A stretch of DNA of 64,000 nt, taken from contig NZ_FNAJ01000001.1 of NCBI RefSeq assembly GCF_900101905.1, positions 682,001 to 746,000 of the forward strand, read 5' to 3'. Source of the stretch: Myxococcus virescens (lineage in GTDB: Bacteria; Myxococcota; Myxococcia; Myxococcales; Myxococcaceae). The position numbers were made by a program, and so were the translations under genes. Shown in pieces: positions 9,747-17,864 of the stretch. How positions within the stretch are numbered: position 1 is the stretch's first letter; each line of letters starts with the position of its first letter. Under the pieces are notes generated by a model, which saw nothing but the letters and a program-made list of their open reading frames with translations, did not search any database and had not been told where the DNA came from.

Positions 9747-10283
9747 ATGATTCCCGAAGCGATACAGCACTATCTGCGCCGCAACGGGGTGCGTTTCGAG
9801 CGGTACTGGCACCCGCGTGCCGTCAGCGCTCAAGAAGTGGCCGAGTCGCTGCACGTCTCCGGCTGGCGCGTGGCCAAGTCCGTCATCGTGATGGCGGACC
9901 GGCAGCCATGGATTGTCGTCGTCCCCGCGGCGGGCACCGTCGATTTGAACCAGGTCCGAGACATGCTGGGTGCCCGGCACGTCCGACTCGCGACCGAGCC
10001 GGAATTCTCCGGCCACTTTCCCGACTGCGAGGTGGGCGCGGAGCCCCCCTTTGGTGAGCTCTACGGCCTGCCTGTCGCCGTTGATGAATCCCTCAGCCTG
10101 GCGGAACGACTGCTCTTCCGCGCGGGCTCCCACGAGGAGTCGCTCGAGCTGCGCTTCCAGGACTTCGCCACCTTGGAGTGGCCCCTGGTGGCCTCCTTCA
10201 TCGAGAAGGAGCAGCAACTCCAGGCCCTCAACAACACCGGCGCGCCCAGCCGCTCCCGTGAGGAGGCACACGCCCACATCTGA
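9747..10283 (+). CDS. YbaK/EbsC-type aminoacyl-tRNA deacylase
   Basis: 178 residues of the YbaK/ProX editing fold. It has the N-terminal strand leading to VSAQEVAESLHVSG, the catalytic Lys in RVAKSVIVMAD, the strand WIVVVPA, and the late GELYGLPVAVDESL and FRAGSHEESLELRFQDF segments. Such proteins act in trans and hydrolyse mischarged tRNAs (for example Cys- or Ala-tRNA-Pro); which one cannot be told. ATG at 9747 follows an excellent GAGGAGGTGAG ribosome-binding site; in-frame codons upstream would add an unrelated Cys-rich tail. It ends 21 bases from the convergent polymerase gene. Confidence 0.88.
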   Translation: MIPEAIQHYLRRNGVRFERYWHPRAVSAQEVAESLHVSGWRVAKSVIVMADRQPWIVVVPAAGTVDLNQVRDMLGARHVRLATEPEFSGHFPDCEVGAEPPFGELYGLPVAVDESLSLAERLLFRAGSHEESLELRFQDFATLEWPLVASFIEKEQQLQALNNTGAPSRSREEAHAHI

Positions 10284-10304
10284 ACCGGAGCGAGGCCCGG
10301 GCGC

Positions 10305-12923
10305 CTAACGCGCGTCCCGAGCCTCGCCATCCACACCCGGGCCGCGCAGCAGGTACTCCAGCTCCGCCTCGCGCGGGTCCTCCGACAGCGTCTTGCGCCG
10401 CGAATCCACGCGCTCGCGCTCCGCGCCTTCCAGCCGCGACACCCAGGCCTGTGCCTCGGCCCGCGCGCCCACGGGAAGATGCCGCATGCCCTCGTGGACC
10501 GAACGCGCCGCCGCGTCATAGCGACGCAGCGCCTCCTGGGTCCGCGCCACCGCGAAGAACGCATCCGCGCCAGGCACGAGCCGGGCCGCCGTCTGCCGCC
10601 GCTCCAGTGCGTGGGAGAGCAACCCCTCCCGCTCCAGGCACGCCGCTTCCATGGCCAACAACCGCGCGCGCTGGGCGTAGTCCGTGATGAAGGGCGCCAG
10701 CGCCTGGAGCGTGTCCTTCGCCCGCCGCGTCAGCCCCGCGTCCAGTTGCTGCGCCGCCAACTGGAAGGACAGCGCCACGTTGCCTGGAAAGCGCGCCAAC
10801 AACTGCTCCAACGCACGCAGGGCCTCCTCCCGCTTCCCCTGCGCCCGCAGCACGTCCGCGCGCAGCAGGTGCGTGTCCAGCGCGTCCGGCGCCAGGCGCT
10901 CCACCTGCGCCCGCGCGGCCTCCGCCGTCTCCAGGTCCCCTCGCAGGATTCGCAACCGGGCCTCGCGCGCCCACAGCGCCGCGGCTTCCGGCTGACCCGC
11001 GAACTGCTCCCGCGCCCAGCCCGAGTAGTCCAGCGCCAGCGCCAGGCGCCCCGGCGTGTTGACCAGCGCATCCAGCAGCCGCACCGCGGTCGCCGGCGAC
11101 CGCGGCGTCAGCACCGTGAGCGAGGCCAGGGTCTCCGCGTGCGGCAGGGCCTCGCCCAGCAGCACGGTGGCATCCCCGGCCTCGTGCGCCAGCCGGTACT
11201 CCAGGAAGCCCTGGGCGCTCCGGCCCAACGCCAGCAGCGCCCGCGCCGCCACCCGGTGGGAGCTGGCATCCAACGGCGCCAGGTACAGCGCCCGGTTGAC
11301 CAGGGCCAGCGCCTCCCCTGCCCCCTCACGCCCTCGCGCCGCGTGCGCCGATGCCACCAGCCGGTACAACAGGTAGTCCGAGGGGTGCAGGTCCACCAGC
11401 GCCAGTCCCCGCGCGTGGACCTCCCGCGCGGATGCCCCCGACGTGACGAGCCGCGCCAGCTCCGCCTCCGCGTCGCCCAGGCGATGACGTCCGGGCACCA
11501 GCGCCACCAGCGCCAGCGCCGTGAGCGCCAGCCCCGTCCCCAGCACCGCGCCCGAAGGCCGCGCGCACCACGCCTTCTCCTCGACGGCCCGCTCCCGGGG
11601 ACGCGCCACCGCGCCCAGCGCCACCAACGCCGCCACCGCGCACGCGGGCAATTCCAAGCTGAAATCGAAGAGGTCGTGCAGCGCCAGCGCCGCCACGCCC
11701 GCGAGCGCCGCCAGGTCCACCGTCTCCAGCCCCTCACGGCGCAGCAGCCGCAAGAAGCCCCAGACGGCCACCGCCAGCAACACCAGCCCCAGCGCGCCCA
11801 GCTCCGCCGCGACCTGCAACACCGCGTTCTCCGGGTGCGTGAAGGTGTTGGGATTGGGCTCCGACTGGTAGCGCGGAAACGCCGCCTCGAAGGCGCCGCG
11901 CCCCATGCCCAGCACGGGAAACGCCCGCGCGGCGTCCGCCAGCATCGGCCATAGCGCCACCTTGGACTGGCGCAGCTTCTCCACGCTGTCCGCGGTGCGC
12001 GCCTCCGCCCACAGGCCGTCCGCCGCCGCGTACGCCCCCACCATCAGCACGCCCAGCAGCCCCAGCAGCGCCGCGGCGCTCCGGGCCCATACCGGGGGCG
12101 CCCCTTCACCGGACGCGCGGCGATTGCGAAGCAGGAACAGCGCCAGCAGCGCCTGTCCGAAGGCGAAGAAGGCAATGCCTCCGCGCGACAGCGACAGCAC
12201 CACGCCCAGCCCCGACACGCCCGCCGCCAGCGCGTATGGCAACGCTCGCGACCGCTGTCCGCGCGTCAGCGTCAGCCCCACGCCCAGCGTGGACGCCAGC
12301 GCGAGGAAGCCGGCCAGGTGGTTCGGGTTGCCAAAGGGCGTCACCAGCGTGGGCCGCGCGTGCATCCAGAGCATCAGCCCGAAGAGGGACTTCACGCCCA
12401 GCAACGCATGGCCCAGCCCCACCACCGTGAGGCCCGCGCCGGTGAAGACCACCACCGCCAGCAACCGCTCCCGGCTGCCCCGCGAGCGAGTCACCTGCAC
12501 CGTCGCGAGGAAGGCCAGCAGGTAGGCCAGGTGCTTCGCCAGCTCGCGCCAGGTGGCGGACGGGTCCAGCGACACCGGCCGCGCCCGCTCCAGCCCCAGC
12601 GGCACCAGCGCGAACTCCCGCAGCGCGGCCGCCTCCGGACTCAGCAGGCGCAGGACACCGGCCGGCAGCGGCACCAGCTGCACCGCGCACAGGCCCGCCC
12701 CCATGGCCAGGGGCACTGCCAACAGCGGAACGCGCAGCGACTGGCCCTGCCGCTTCGCCCCTATCGCCGCCAGCACCGCCGCGGCGCCGGACAACAGCAC
12801 CAGCGGCCCCAGCAACCACCCCGCGGCGCCGCCCAACGCCAGCGGACACACCACGACGAGCGCCGCCAGCGCCGCCTCGGCGAACAGGGTGAATCGAGAC
12901 GCACTGCGGGAAGCGCGAGGCAT
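10305..12923 (-). CDS. wzyB: O-antigen ligase/polymerase family membrane protein with TPR domain (WzyB candidate)
   Basis: 872 residues. The first about 440 hold some 11-12 membrane segments and a periplasmic loop with the Wzy/WaaL signature: GNPNHLAGFLALASTLGVGL before it and HPENAVLQVAAELGALGLVLL after it. The remaining half is soluble and helical with TPR-like repeats (Ala/Leu-rich, for example ALLALGRSAQGFLEYRLAHEA and VLRAQGKREEALRALEQLLA). It probably joins lipid-linked repeat units in the periplasm. By synteny it matches MXAN_1052, which I recall as WzyB of the BPS pathway. ATG at 12923 starts MPRASRSASRF just before the first helix; an earlier in-frame start lacks support. Confidence 0.83.
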   Translation of the reverse strand: MPRASRSASRFTLFAEAALAALVVVCPLALGGAAGWLLGPLVLLSGAAAVLAAIGAKRQGQSLRVPLLAVPLAMGAGLCAVQLVPLPAGVLRLLSPEAAALREFALVPLGLERARPVSLDPSATWRELAKHLAYLLAFLATVQVTRSRGSRERLLAVVVFTGAGLTVVGLGHALLGVKSLFGLMLWMHARPTLVTPFGNPNHLAGFLALASTLGVGLTLTRGQRSRALPYALAAGVSGLGVVLSLSRGGIAFFAFGQALLALFLLRNRRASGEGAPPVWARSAAALLGLLGVLMVGAYAAADGLWAEARTADSVEKLRQSKVALWPMLADAARAFPVLGMGRGAFEAAFPRYQSEPNPNTFTHPENAVLQVAAELGALGLVLLAVAVWGFLRLLRREGLETVDLAALAGVAALALHDLFDFSLELPACAVAALVALGAVARPRERAVEEKAWCARPSGAVLGTGLALTALALVALVPGRHRLGDAEAELARLVTSGASAREVHARGLALVDLHPSDYLLYRLVASAHAARGREGAGEALALVNRALYLAPLDASSHRVAARALLALGRSAQGFLEYRLAHEAGDATVLLGEALPHAETLASLTVLTPRSPATAVRLLDALVNTPGRLALALDYSGWAREQFAGQPEAAALWAREARLRILRGDLETAEAARAQVERLAPDALDTHLLRADVLRAQGKREEALRALEQLLARFPGNVALSFQLAAQQLDAGLTRRAKDTLQALAPFITDYAQRARLLAMEAACLEREGLLSHALERRQTAARLVPGADAFFAVARTQEALRRYDAAARSVHEGMRHLPVGARAEAQAWVSRLEGAERERVDSRRKTLSEDPREAELEYLLRGPGVDGEARDAR

Positions 12924-13025
12924 GCGGGGATGGGCCAGGTGAGTATCACAGCACCCGCGCCCCTCGCCCGCCACCCCGCCTCCAGGGCGAGCCGCCAGCA
13001 GACCGGACGTGCACGAAAGGTGACA

Positions 13026-13649
13026 TCAGAAGGCGAAGACGACCAGCGGGATGCCGGCGCGCGGCGTCCACTGCCGCGTCTGCATGGCCCCCCGCGCGTC
13101 CCGGCGGGCCTTCACGTCGCGCAGCTCATCCTCCAGGCGGATGCGCTCGCGAACCAGGCTTTCCCGGTGGGCCCGGTTGATACCCGCTTGCTTGGAACCC
13201 GTGACGATGCCCGCGATGAGCAGCCCTACCCCCGCGACTCCGCCCAGCGTCGTGCCCACCCCCAGGGCCAGCAAGGTGCCGGCGTCGTCGTCATTCGACG
13301 AGCTCATGCCGACGATGATGAGGGGAATGCCCAATAGCAGCAGCGGGGACAGCACGTAGCCCGAGTACGCCATCACCAACGACCCCGCGGGCCAGTTCGT
13401 GTCAACGGAGCGAATCTCGCTCTGGAGCATCGCGATTTGCTGCGTCAGCTCGCGAGCGCGGGCCTCCAGGTCCTCCGGCAGGGGCGGCGGCGTGGACGTC
13501 CCGGAGACGTCGGGCGCCTCCTCCGCCGGGACCTGGGCCACGAGGAGCCGGGCGGACACGGGCCGCTCGGACACGGGCGTCAGAAGTGAGTGGGGCGTCG
13601 AAGAAGTGGACGCGGTGGCCAACAACGCAGCGGCGACGATTGACAACAT
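13026..13649 (-). CDS. Hypothetical membrane protein with N-terminal signal and coiled coils
   Basis: 207 residues, not recognised. An N-terminal hydrophobic stretch (LSIVAAALLATAST) looks like a signal sequence, followed by a Pro-rich region, a coiled-coil segment (EDLEARARELTQQIAMLQSEI), two hydrophobic helices (GYVLSPLLLLGIPLIIVGM and a Gly-rich one ending VGLLIAGIVTG) separated by SSNDDDAG, and a second charged helix. It is likely an envelope protein. It lies downstream of nothing on its strand and diverges from the lipoprotein at 13749. Confidence 0.7.
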   Translation of the reverse strand: MLSIVAAALLATASTSSTPHSLLTPVSERPVSARLLVAQVPAEEAPDVSGTSTPPPLPEDLEARARELTQQIAMLQSEIRSVDTNWPAGSLVMAYSGYVLSPLLLLGIPLIIVGMSSSNDDDAGTLLALGVGTTLGGVAGVGLLIAGIVTGSKQAGINRAHRESLVRERIRLEDELRDVKARRDARGAMQTRQWTPRAGIPLVVFAF

Positions 13650-13748
13650 GTGTGGCGCTTCCCCCAGGTGTGGAGCAGGCGGGCGACCCTAGCATCCGCC
13701 CAGGCACGAAGGACTCGAAGCCAGCTTGCATCCAGGGGACCTTCTGGC

Positions 13749-14039
13749 ATGTTCGCCGCAGCCATGCGCCGCTTCATCGTCACCGCCGCCCTCCTCTGTT
13801 CCGCCCTGTCCGGCCTCACCGGCTGCAAGGGCGCCTGCCGCGAGCTGTCCGAGAAGCTGTGCGACTGCTCCATCAACTCGGTGGAGAAGGAGCTGTGCCT
13901 TCGCCGCGCCTCCCAGGAGGAGAACCGCGTGGAGCCCACCGCCGAGGACGAGGCCGTGTGCGAGGAGCGCCTGGCCGGCTGCGACTGCCGCGCCATCGAG
14001 ACCGACGAAGGCAAGCGCGCCTGCGGCCTCTCCCGCTGA
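13749..14039 (+). CDS. Small Cys-rich lipoprotein
   Basis: 96 residues (91 from the internal ATG at 13764). The signal ends in the lipobox LTGC and the mature part has about eight further Cys in pairs (CRELSEKLCDC, CLRR, CEERLAGCDC), suggesting a small disulfide-stabilised surface lipoprotein. The ATG at 13749 has an AGGGGA site at good spacing. It is a family-less protein to me. Confidence 0.7.
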   Translation: MFAAAMRRFIVTAALLCSALSGLTGCKGACRELSEKLCDCSINSVEKELCLRRASQEENRVEPTAEDEAVCEERLAGCDCRAIETDEGKRACGLSR

Positions 14040-14118
14040 GGCGGCCCACCTGACCAGAGGCTCCGGGCGCCTGTGCCCTGGACGCCCCCCGTCTCGCTGG
14101 ACGGCGCCAGCGCGCCGC

Positions 14119-15306
14119 TCAGGTCCCCGACACCACCGGCTTCCCGGGCTCGCGCGGCGCCCCCTCCACCCAGGGCGCCAGCGCGGCGCGGACGCGTGAG
14201 CGCAGCGGTGACTCCACGGCGCGGTGCACCCACAGCGACGCGGGCACGCCCAGCAGCAACACGGTGGCCAGCAGCCCTTCGGGCGTGCGCAACTCGACCC
14301 AGGGCGACACCCAAGCCCCCAGGCCCTTGGCCGCCTCCGACACCGGGTACTGGAGCAGGTAGAGCGCGTAGCTGGCGCCCCCCAGCTTCACCAGCGTGGG
14401 CCGTGACAGCAGCCAGCCCAGAGCGCCTCCGCCCCGCGCCAGCCCGTACACCAGCAGCCCCGACGCGGGCGCCAGCAGGCCGTTGTGCATCAGCGGATAC
14501 GGCACCCTCGAGCCCGCCGCGCCCGCCGCCACCAGCAGCGCCGTCCCCAGCGCCGCCAGCACCGCGCCGGAGCCCTTCACCCCTCCCGCCGCGCGCTCGC
14601 GCACGAAGCACCAGCCCAGCAGGACGCCGAAGAGGAACTCCGGCAGCCGCGCCAGCGGGTTGAACTTGAGCGCCATCAGCCAGGGCCCTGACGCATGCAC
14701 GTCCACGGGGCCCGGGCCGTCCGGCAGGAGCGCCAGGTACAGCAGCGGCGGCAGCAACCCCAGCCCCCACGCGCCGCCCAGGGCCACGGGGAGCCACGCG
14801 GGCTTGAGCCGGGGCAGCCCCTTCGCCAGCCGGGGAAAGAGGCCGTAGAAGCAGGCCTCCACCGCCACGGACCAGCCCGGCGGATTCCAGTACAGCGCGA
14901 GCCGGGGAACCCAGGCCTGGAGCAGCGCCAGCGTCGCCACCCCGCCCACCGCGAGCTTCGCGGCGGCCACCTTCCAGCCGTTGTCCGCCACGGACGCGGC
15001 GATGGTGGTGGGCGCGGACAGGAGGAACGTCAGCACGTAGACGGGATACACGCGGGCGACGCGCGCGGCCCAGAAGGCCCGGGGCGACGTCTCCATGCGC
15101 CCGTCCGCGTCCAGGTAGTTCCAGGCGAGCACGAAGCCGGACAGGACGAAGAAGACGCCCACCGCGGCGTAGCCCGCGCCCACCCAGTTCCGCAGCGCCT
15201 CCGGCGCCGTGCCCAGACACGGCGCCGCGAAGTGGAACGACACGACGTGCAGGGCCGCGACGAAGCGCAGCCCCGTCAGCGCGTCGAGGGCCCTGCTCCC
15301 GCTCAC
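14119..15306 (-). CDS. Acyltransferase family 3 membrane protein (OafA/YrhL type)
   Basis: 395 residues with about ten membrane helices and the acyltransferase-3 pattern: LDALTGLRFVAALHVVSFHF (catalytic His), FFVLSGFVLAWNY, and FWAARVARVYPVY with the conserved Arg. Such proteins move acetyl or other acyl groups across the membrane onto glycans. GTG at 15306 starts three bases after the ugd stop, so the two form one unit. In this context it probably O-acylates a sugar of the polysaccharide, which is inference. Confidence 0.9.
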   Translation of the reverse strand: MSGSRALDALTGLRFVAALHVVSFHFAAPCLGTAPEALRNWVGAGYAAVGVFFVLSGFVLAWNYLDADGRMETSPRAFWAARVARVYPVYVLTFLLSAPTTIAASVADNGWKVAAAKLAVGGVATLALLQAWVPRLALYWNPPGWSVAVEACFYGLFPRLAKGLPRLKPAWLPVALGGAWGLGLLPPLLYLALLPDGPGPVDVHASGPWLMALKFNPLARLPEFLFGVLLGWCFVRERAAGGVKGSGAVLAALGTALLVAAGAAGSRVPYPLMHNGLLAPASGLLVYGLARGGGALGWLLSRPTLVKLGGASYALYLLQYPVSEAAKGLGAWVSPWVELRTPEGLLATVLLLGVPASLWVHRAVESPLRSRVRAALAPWVEGAPREPGKPVVSGT

Positions 15307-15308
15307 CG

Positions 15309-16607
15309 CTACCGCCGGCCGATGCCGTAGTACGTGAAGCCCAGCTCACGCATGCGCGCCGGGTCGTACACGTTGCGGCCGTCGAACACGACGGGCGACT
15401 TCATCAGCGTCTTCATGCGCTCGAAGTCCGGGTGGCGGAACTCGTTCCACTCCGTCACCACGAAGAGGCCGTCCACGCCCTCCAGCGCCTCGTAGGGCAC
15501 GGAGGCGTAGCGGATGCGGTCACCGAAGACGCGCCTGGCCGTGTGCGGAGACACCGGGTCGTGCGCAATCACCTGGGCGCCCTTGCCGATGAGGCCCTCG
15601 ATGACCTCGATGGACGGCGCCTCGCGCATGTCGTCCGTCTTCGGCTTGAAGGCCAGACCCCACACGCCGAACTTGCGGCCCTCCAGCGAGCCGTAGTGCT
15701 TGGCCGCCTTGTTCACCAGCAGCTTCTTCTGGCGCTCGTTGGTGCGCTCCACCGCGCGCAGCAGGTCCAGCTCCAGGCCGTACTCACGCGCGGTGGCCAC
15801 CAGCGCCTTCACGTCCTTGGGGAAGCAGGAGCCGCCGTAGCCCACGCCCGGGAAGAGGAACGGATAGCCGATGCGCTTGTCCGACCCCAGGCCCTTGCGC
15901 ACGAAGTCCACGTCCGCGCCCACCTTCTCGCAGAGCGCGGCGATGTCGTTCATGAAGGAGATGCGCGTGGCCAGCATCGCGTTGGCCGCGTACTTCGTCA
16001 GCTCCGCCGAGCGCGTGTCCATGAACAGCACCGGGTTCTCGGTGCGCACGAAGGGCGAGTACAGGTCCGCCATCACCTTGCGGGCGCGCTCGGAGTCCAC
16101 GCCAATGACGACGCGGTCGGGCTTGAGGAAGTCGTCCAGCGCGGCGCCTTCCTTGAGGAACTCCGGATTGGAGACGACGTCGAACTCGATGTCCGTCACC
16201 TTGCGGATGGCCTCGCGCACCTTGTCCGCGGTGCCCACCGGCACGGTGCTCTTGTCCACCACCACCGTGTACTGCTTCATCGCCTTGCCAATCTGCTCGG
16301 CGGCGGCCAGCACGTACTGGAGGTCGGCGTCGCCGCTCTCACCTTCCGGCGTGCCCACGGCGATGAAGACGACCTGGGCGTTGGTGACGGCCTCCGTCAG
16401 GTCCCGGGTGAAGAACAGGCGCTTCTCGCGCACGTTCTTCTTGATGAGCTCCTCCAGGCCGGGCTCGTAGATGGGCACCTCGCCCGCCTGGAGCATGCGG
16501 ATCTTCCGCTCGTCGATGTCCACGCACGTGACGTCGTTACCCGAGTCGGCGAAACAGGTGCCCGCGACCAGTCCGACGTAGCCGGTTCCGATGATGGCAA
16601 TACGCAT
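15309..16607 (-). CDS. ugd: UDP-glucose 6-dehydrogenase
   Basis: 432 residues with the NAD-binding motif GTGYVGLVAGTCFADSG, the active-site loop GVGYGGSCFPKD (Cys near residue 260) and the C-terminal UDP-binding domain (GLAFKPKTDDMREAPSI). It oxidises UDP-glucose twice to UDP-glucuronate, giving the nucleotide sugar for uronic acid residues. Its place with an acyltransferase and glycosyltransferases implies that the polysaccharide contains glucuronic acid or a derivative. ATG at 16607. Confidence 0.97.
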   Translation of the reverse strand: MRIAIIGTGYVGLVAGTCFADSGNDVTCVDIDERKIRMLQAGEVPIYEPGLEELIKKNVREKRLFFTRDLTEAVTNAQVVFIAVGTPEGESGDADLQYVLAAAEQIGKAMKQYTVVVDKSTVPVGTADKVREAIRKVTDIEFDVVSNPEFLKEGAALDDFLKPDRVVIGVDSERARKVMADLYSPFVRTENPVLFMDTRSAELTKYAANAMLATRISFMNDIAALCEKVGADVDFVRKGLGSDKRIGYPFLFPGVGYGGSCFPKDVKALVATAREYGLELDLLRAVERTNERQKKLLVNKAAKHYGSLEGRKFGVWGLAFKPKTDDMREAPSIEVIEGLIGKGAQVIAHDPVSPHTARRVFGDRIRYASVPYEALEGVDGLFVVTEWNEFRHPDFERMKTLMKSPVVFDGRNVYDPARMRELGFTYYGIGRR

Positions 16608-16712
16608 TGAGGGAGCCCCAGTGAATGTCTCTTGAAGGACTCATACGCCGGGAGGGAGTCCGAAAGAAAGCCCATCCCCCCCTCACCGGGACTCCTCTGC
16701 GAGCAGCCGGGC

Positions 16713-17684
16713 TTACTGGCCCGTGAGCAGGCGGCGAACCCGCTCCATCCCCTTGAGGGCCGAGGTCCGGCCGGGGGTGCATACAGGACCCACCACCGTC
16801 CGCTCCAGCAGCTCCCGCGTCGCCCGGCGCAGCGGCGGCAGCGCGGCGGTGGCGTCCGCGGCGGCGTCTGGGAACAAGCGCGCGACAATCGACAGGGACG
16901 TGTAGAGGGCCCGCTCCAGGCGCCACTCCGCGGCCCGGGCCAGCAGCACCGGCACATCCAACGGACGCGAGTACACGCCGCCCATCCACTTCGCGCCGGT
17001 GACGAGCTCGCGCAGGTCGATGAAGGACAACCACGGCACCGCGTACCCATGGCGCGCATGCTCCAGCGCCACCAGCAGCACCGCGTCCTCCAGCTCCGGG
17101 CGGTAGAGCGAGGAGCCATACACGCGCATGGGCTTCGCCCGCTCGAGGATGCCCGCCGTCTGTTCGCGGCGCTGGGGGCCCAGCACGTCCGAATAGAGCA
17201 GGATGACCGTGCGCCCGTCGGACACCACCTTCGTGGCGCCGCTGTTCTCCGTGTCGGGCTCTGGGGCGAACTCGTGGTGGGACAGGAAGCCAGAGAAGCC
17301 GTCCACGTCCATGCGCTTCATCAGGATTTGCAGCTCCGGCACGGGCCGGAAGCCCACGTGCGGATAGAGCGAGTCCGCGAAGGACGCGGCCCCCATCAGC
17401 ACCAGCTTGCGTCCCTCCAGCGCGCCCACGATGCGCTTGAAGTTCACGAGCTTCATCACGTTGTCGTTGACGGAGCCCTGATAGATGCTGAGCAGCTTGT
17501 CCCGCGCCCACTCCGGCGCGTTGCCCGCGCCCAGCCGGTACTCCAGGTTGTAGGCCGCCAGGGGCGCCAGGCCCTGCATGATGGCCCAGTCCACATACTC
17601 ATCCCAGGGCGCCCCCCGAAGCGCGCCACGCGGCGGGTCGAACGAAGAGAGAACTCGGAAGGTGTCGAGAAGACCGGCGGACAT
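16713..17684 (-). CDS. Nucleotidyltransferase-fold protein (NTP_transf_5-like), probably inactive
   Basis: 323 residues. The layout follows the NTP_transf_5 family found in polysaccharide loci: helical N-terminus, the strand KLVLMGAASFADSLYP, then a second strand. Where the relative at 21462 has the catalytic T-D-V-D-L-L pair, this protein reads V-P-E-L-Q-I-L, so both metal-binding Asp appear lost. Its role may be structural or regulatory. ATG at 17684; it ends 105 bases before ugd. The divergent neighbour is the VCBS lipoprotein. Confidence 0.75.
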   Translation of the reverse strand: MSAGLLDTFRVLSSFDPPRGALRGAPWDEYVDWAIMQGLAPLAAYNLEYRLGAGNAPEWARDKLLSIYQGSVNDNVMKLVNFKRIVGALEGRKLVLMGAASFADSLYPHVGFRPVPELQILMKRMDVDGFSGFLSHHEFAPEPDTENSGATKVVSDGRTVILLYSDVLGPQRREQTAGILERAKPMRVYGSSLYRPELEDAVLLVALEHARHGYAVPWLSFIDLRELVTGAKWMGGVYSRPLDVPVLLARAAEWRLERALYTSLSIVARLFPDAAADATAALPPLRRATRELLERTVVGPVCTPGRTSALKGMERVRRLLTGQ

Positions 17685-17864
17685 GGGGCCCCCTTTAACG
17701 GTCCGGACGCATGGCCTGCAACGTCCGGATGGCGTCACGCCCGATCGCCAAGAGGTGAACAGCCGACACGGGGCGGCCTTCCAGGGTGGGTCCCCAAACC
17801 GGTCCGAGTGAATACCTGGGCCGCCCGGTACGTCGCGGGCCGGGCAGGCTTTCTGGGAGGCGGC

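Noticed and set aside
13746-13761. TGGCATG-N4-CCGCA, similar to a sigma-54 promoter
   Set aside because: It overlaps the first codons of the small lipoprotein gene, so it cannot drive it, and the -12 part is poor.
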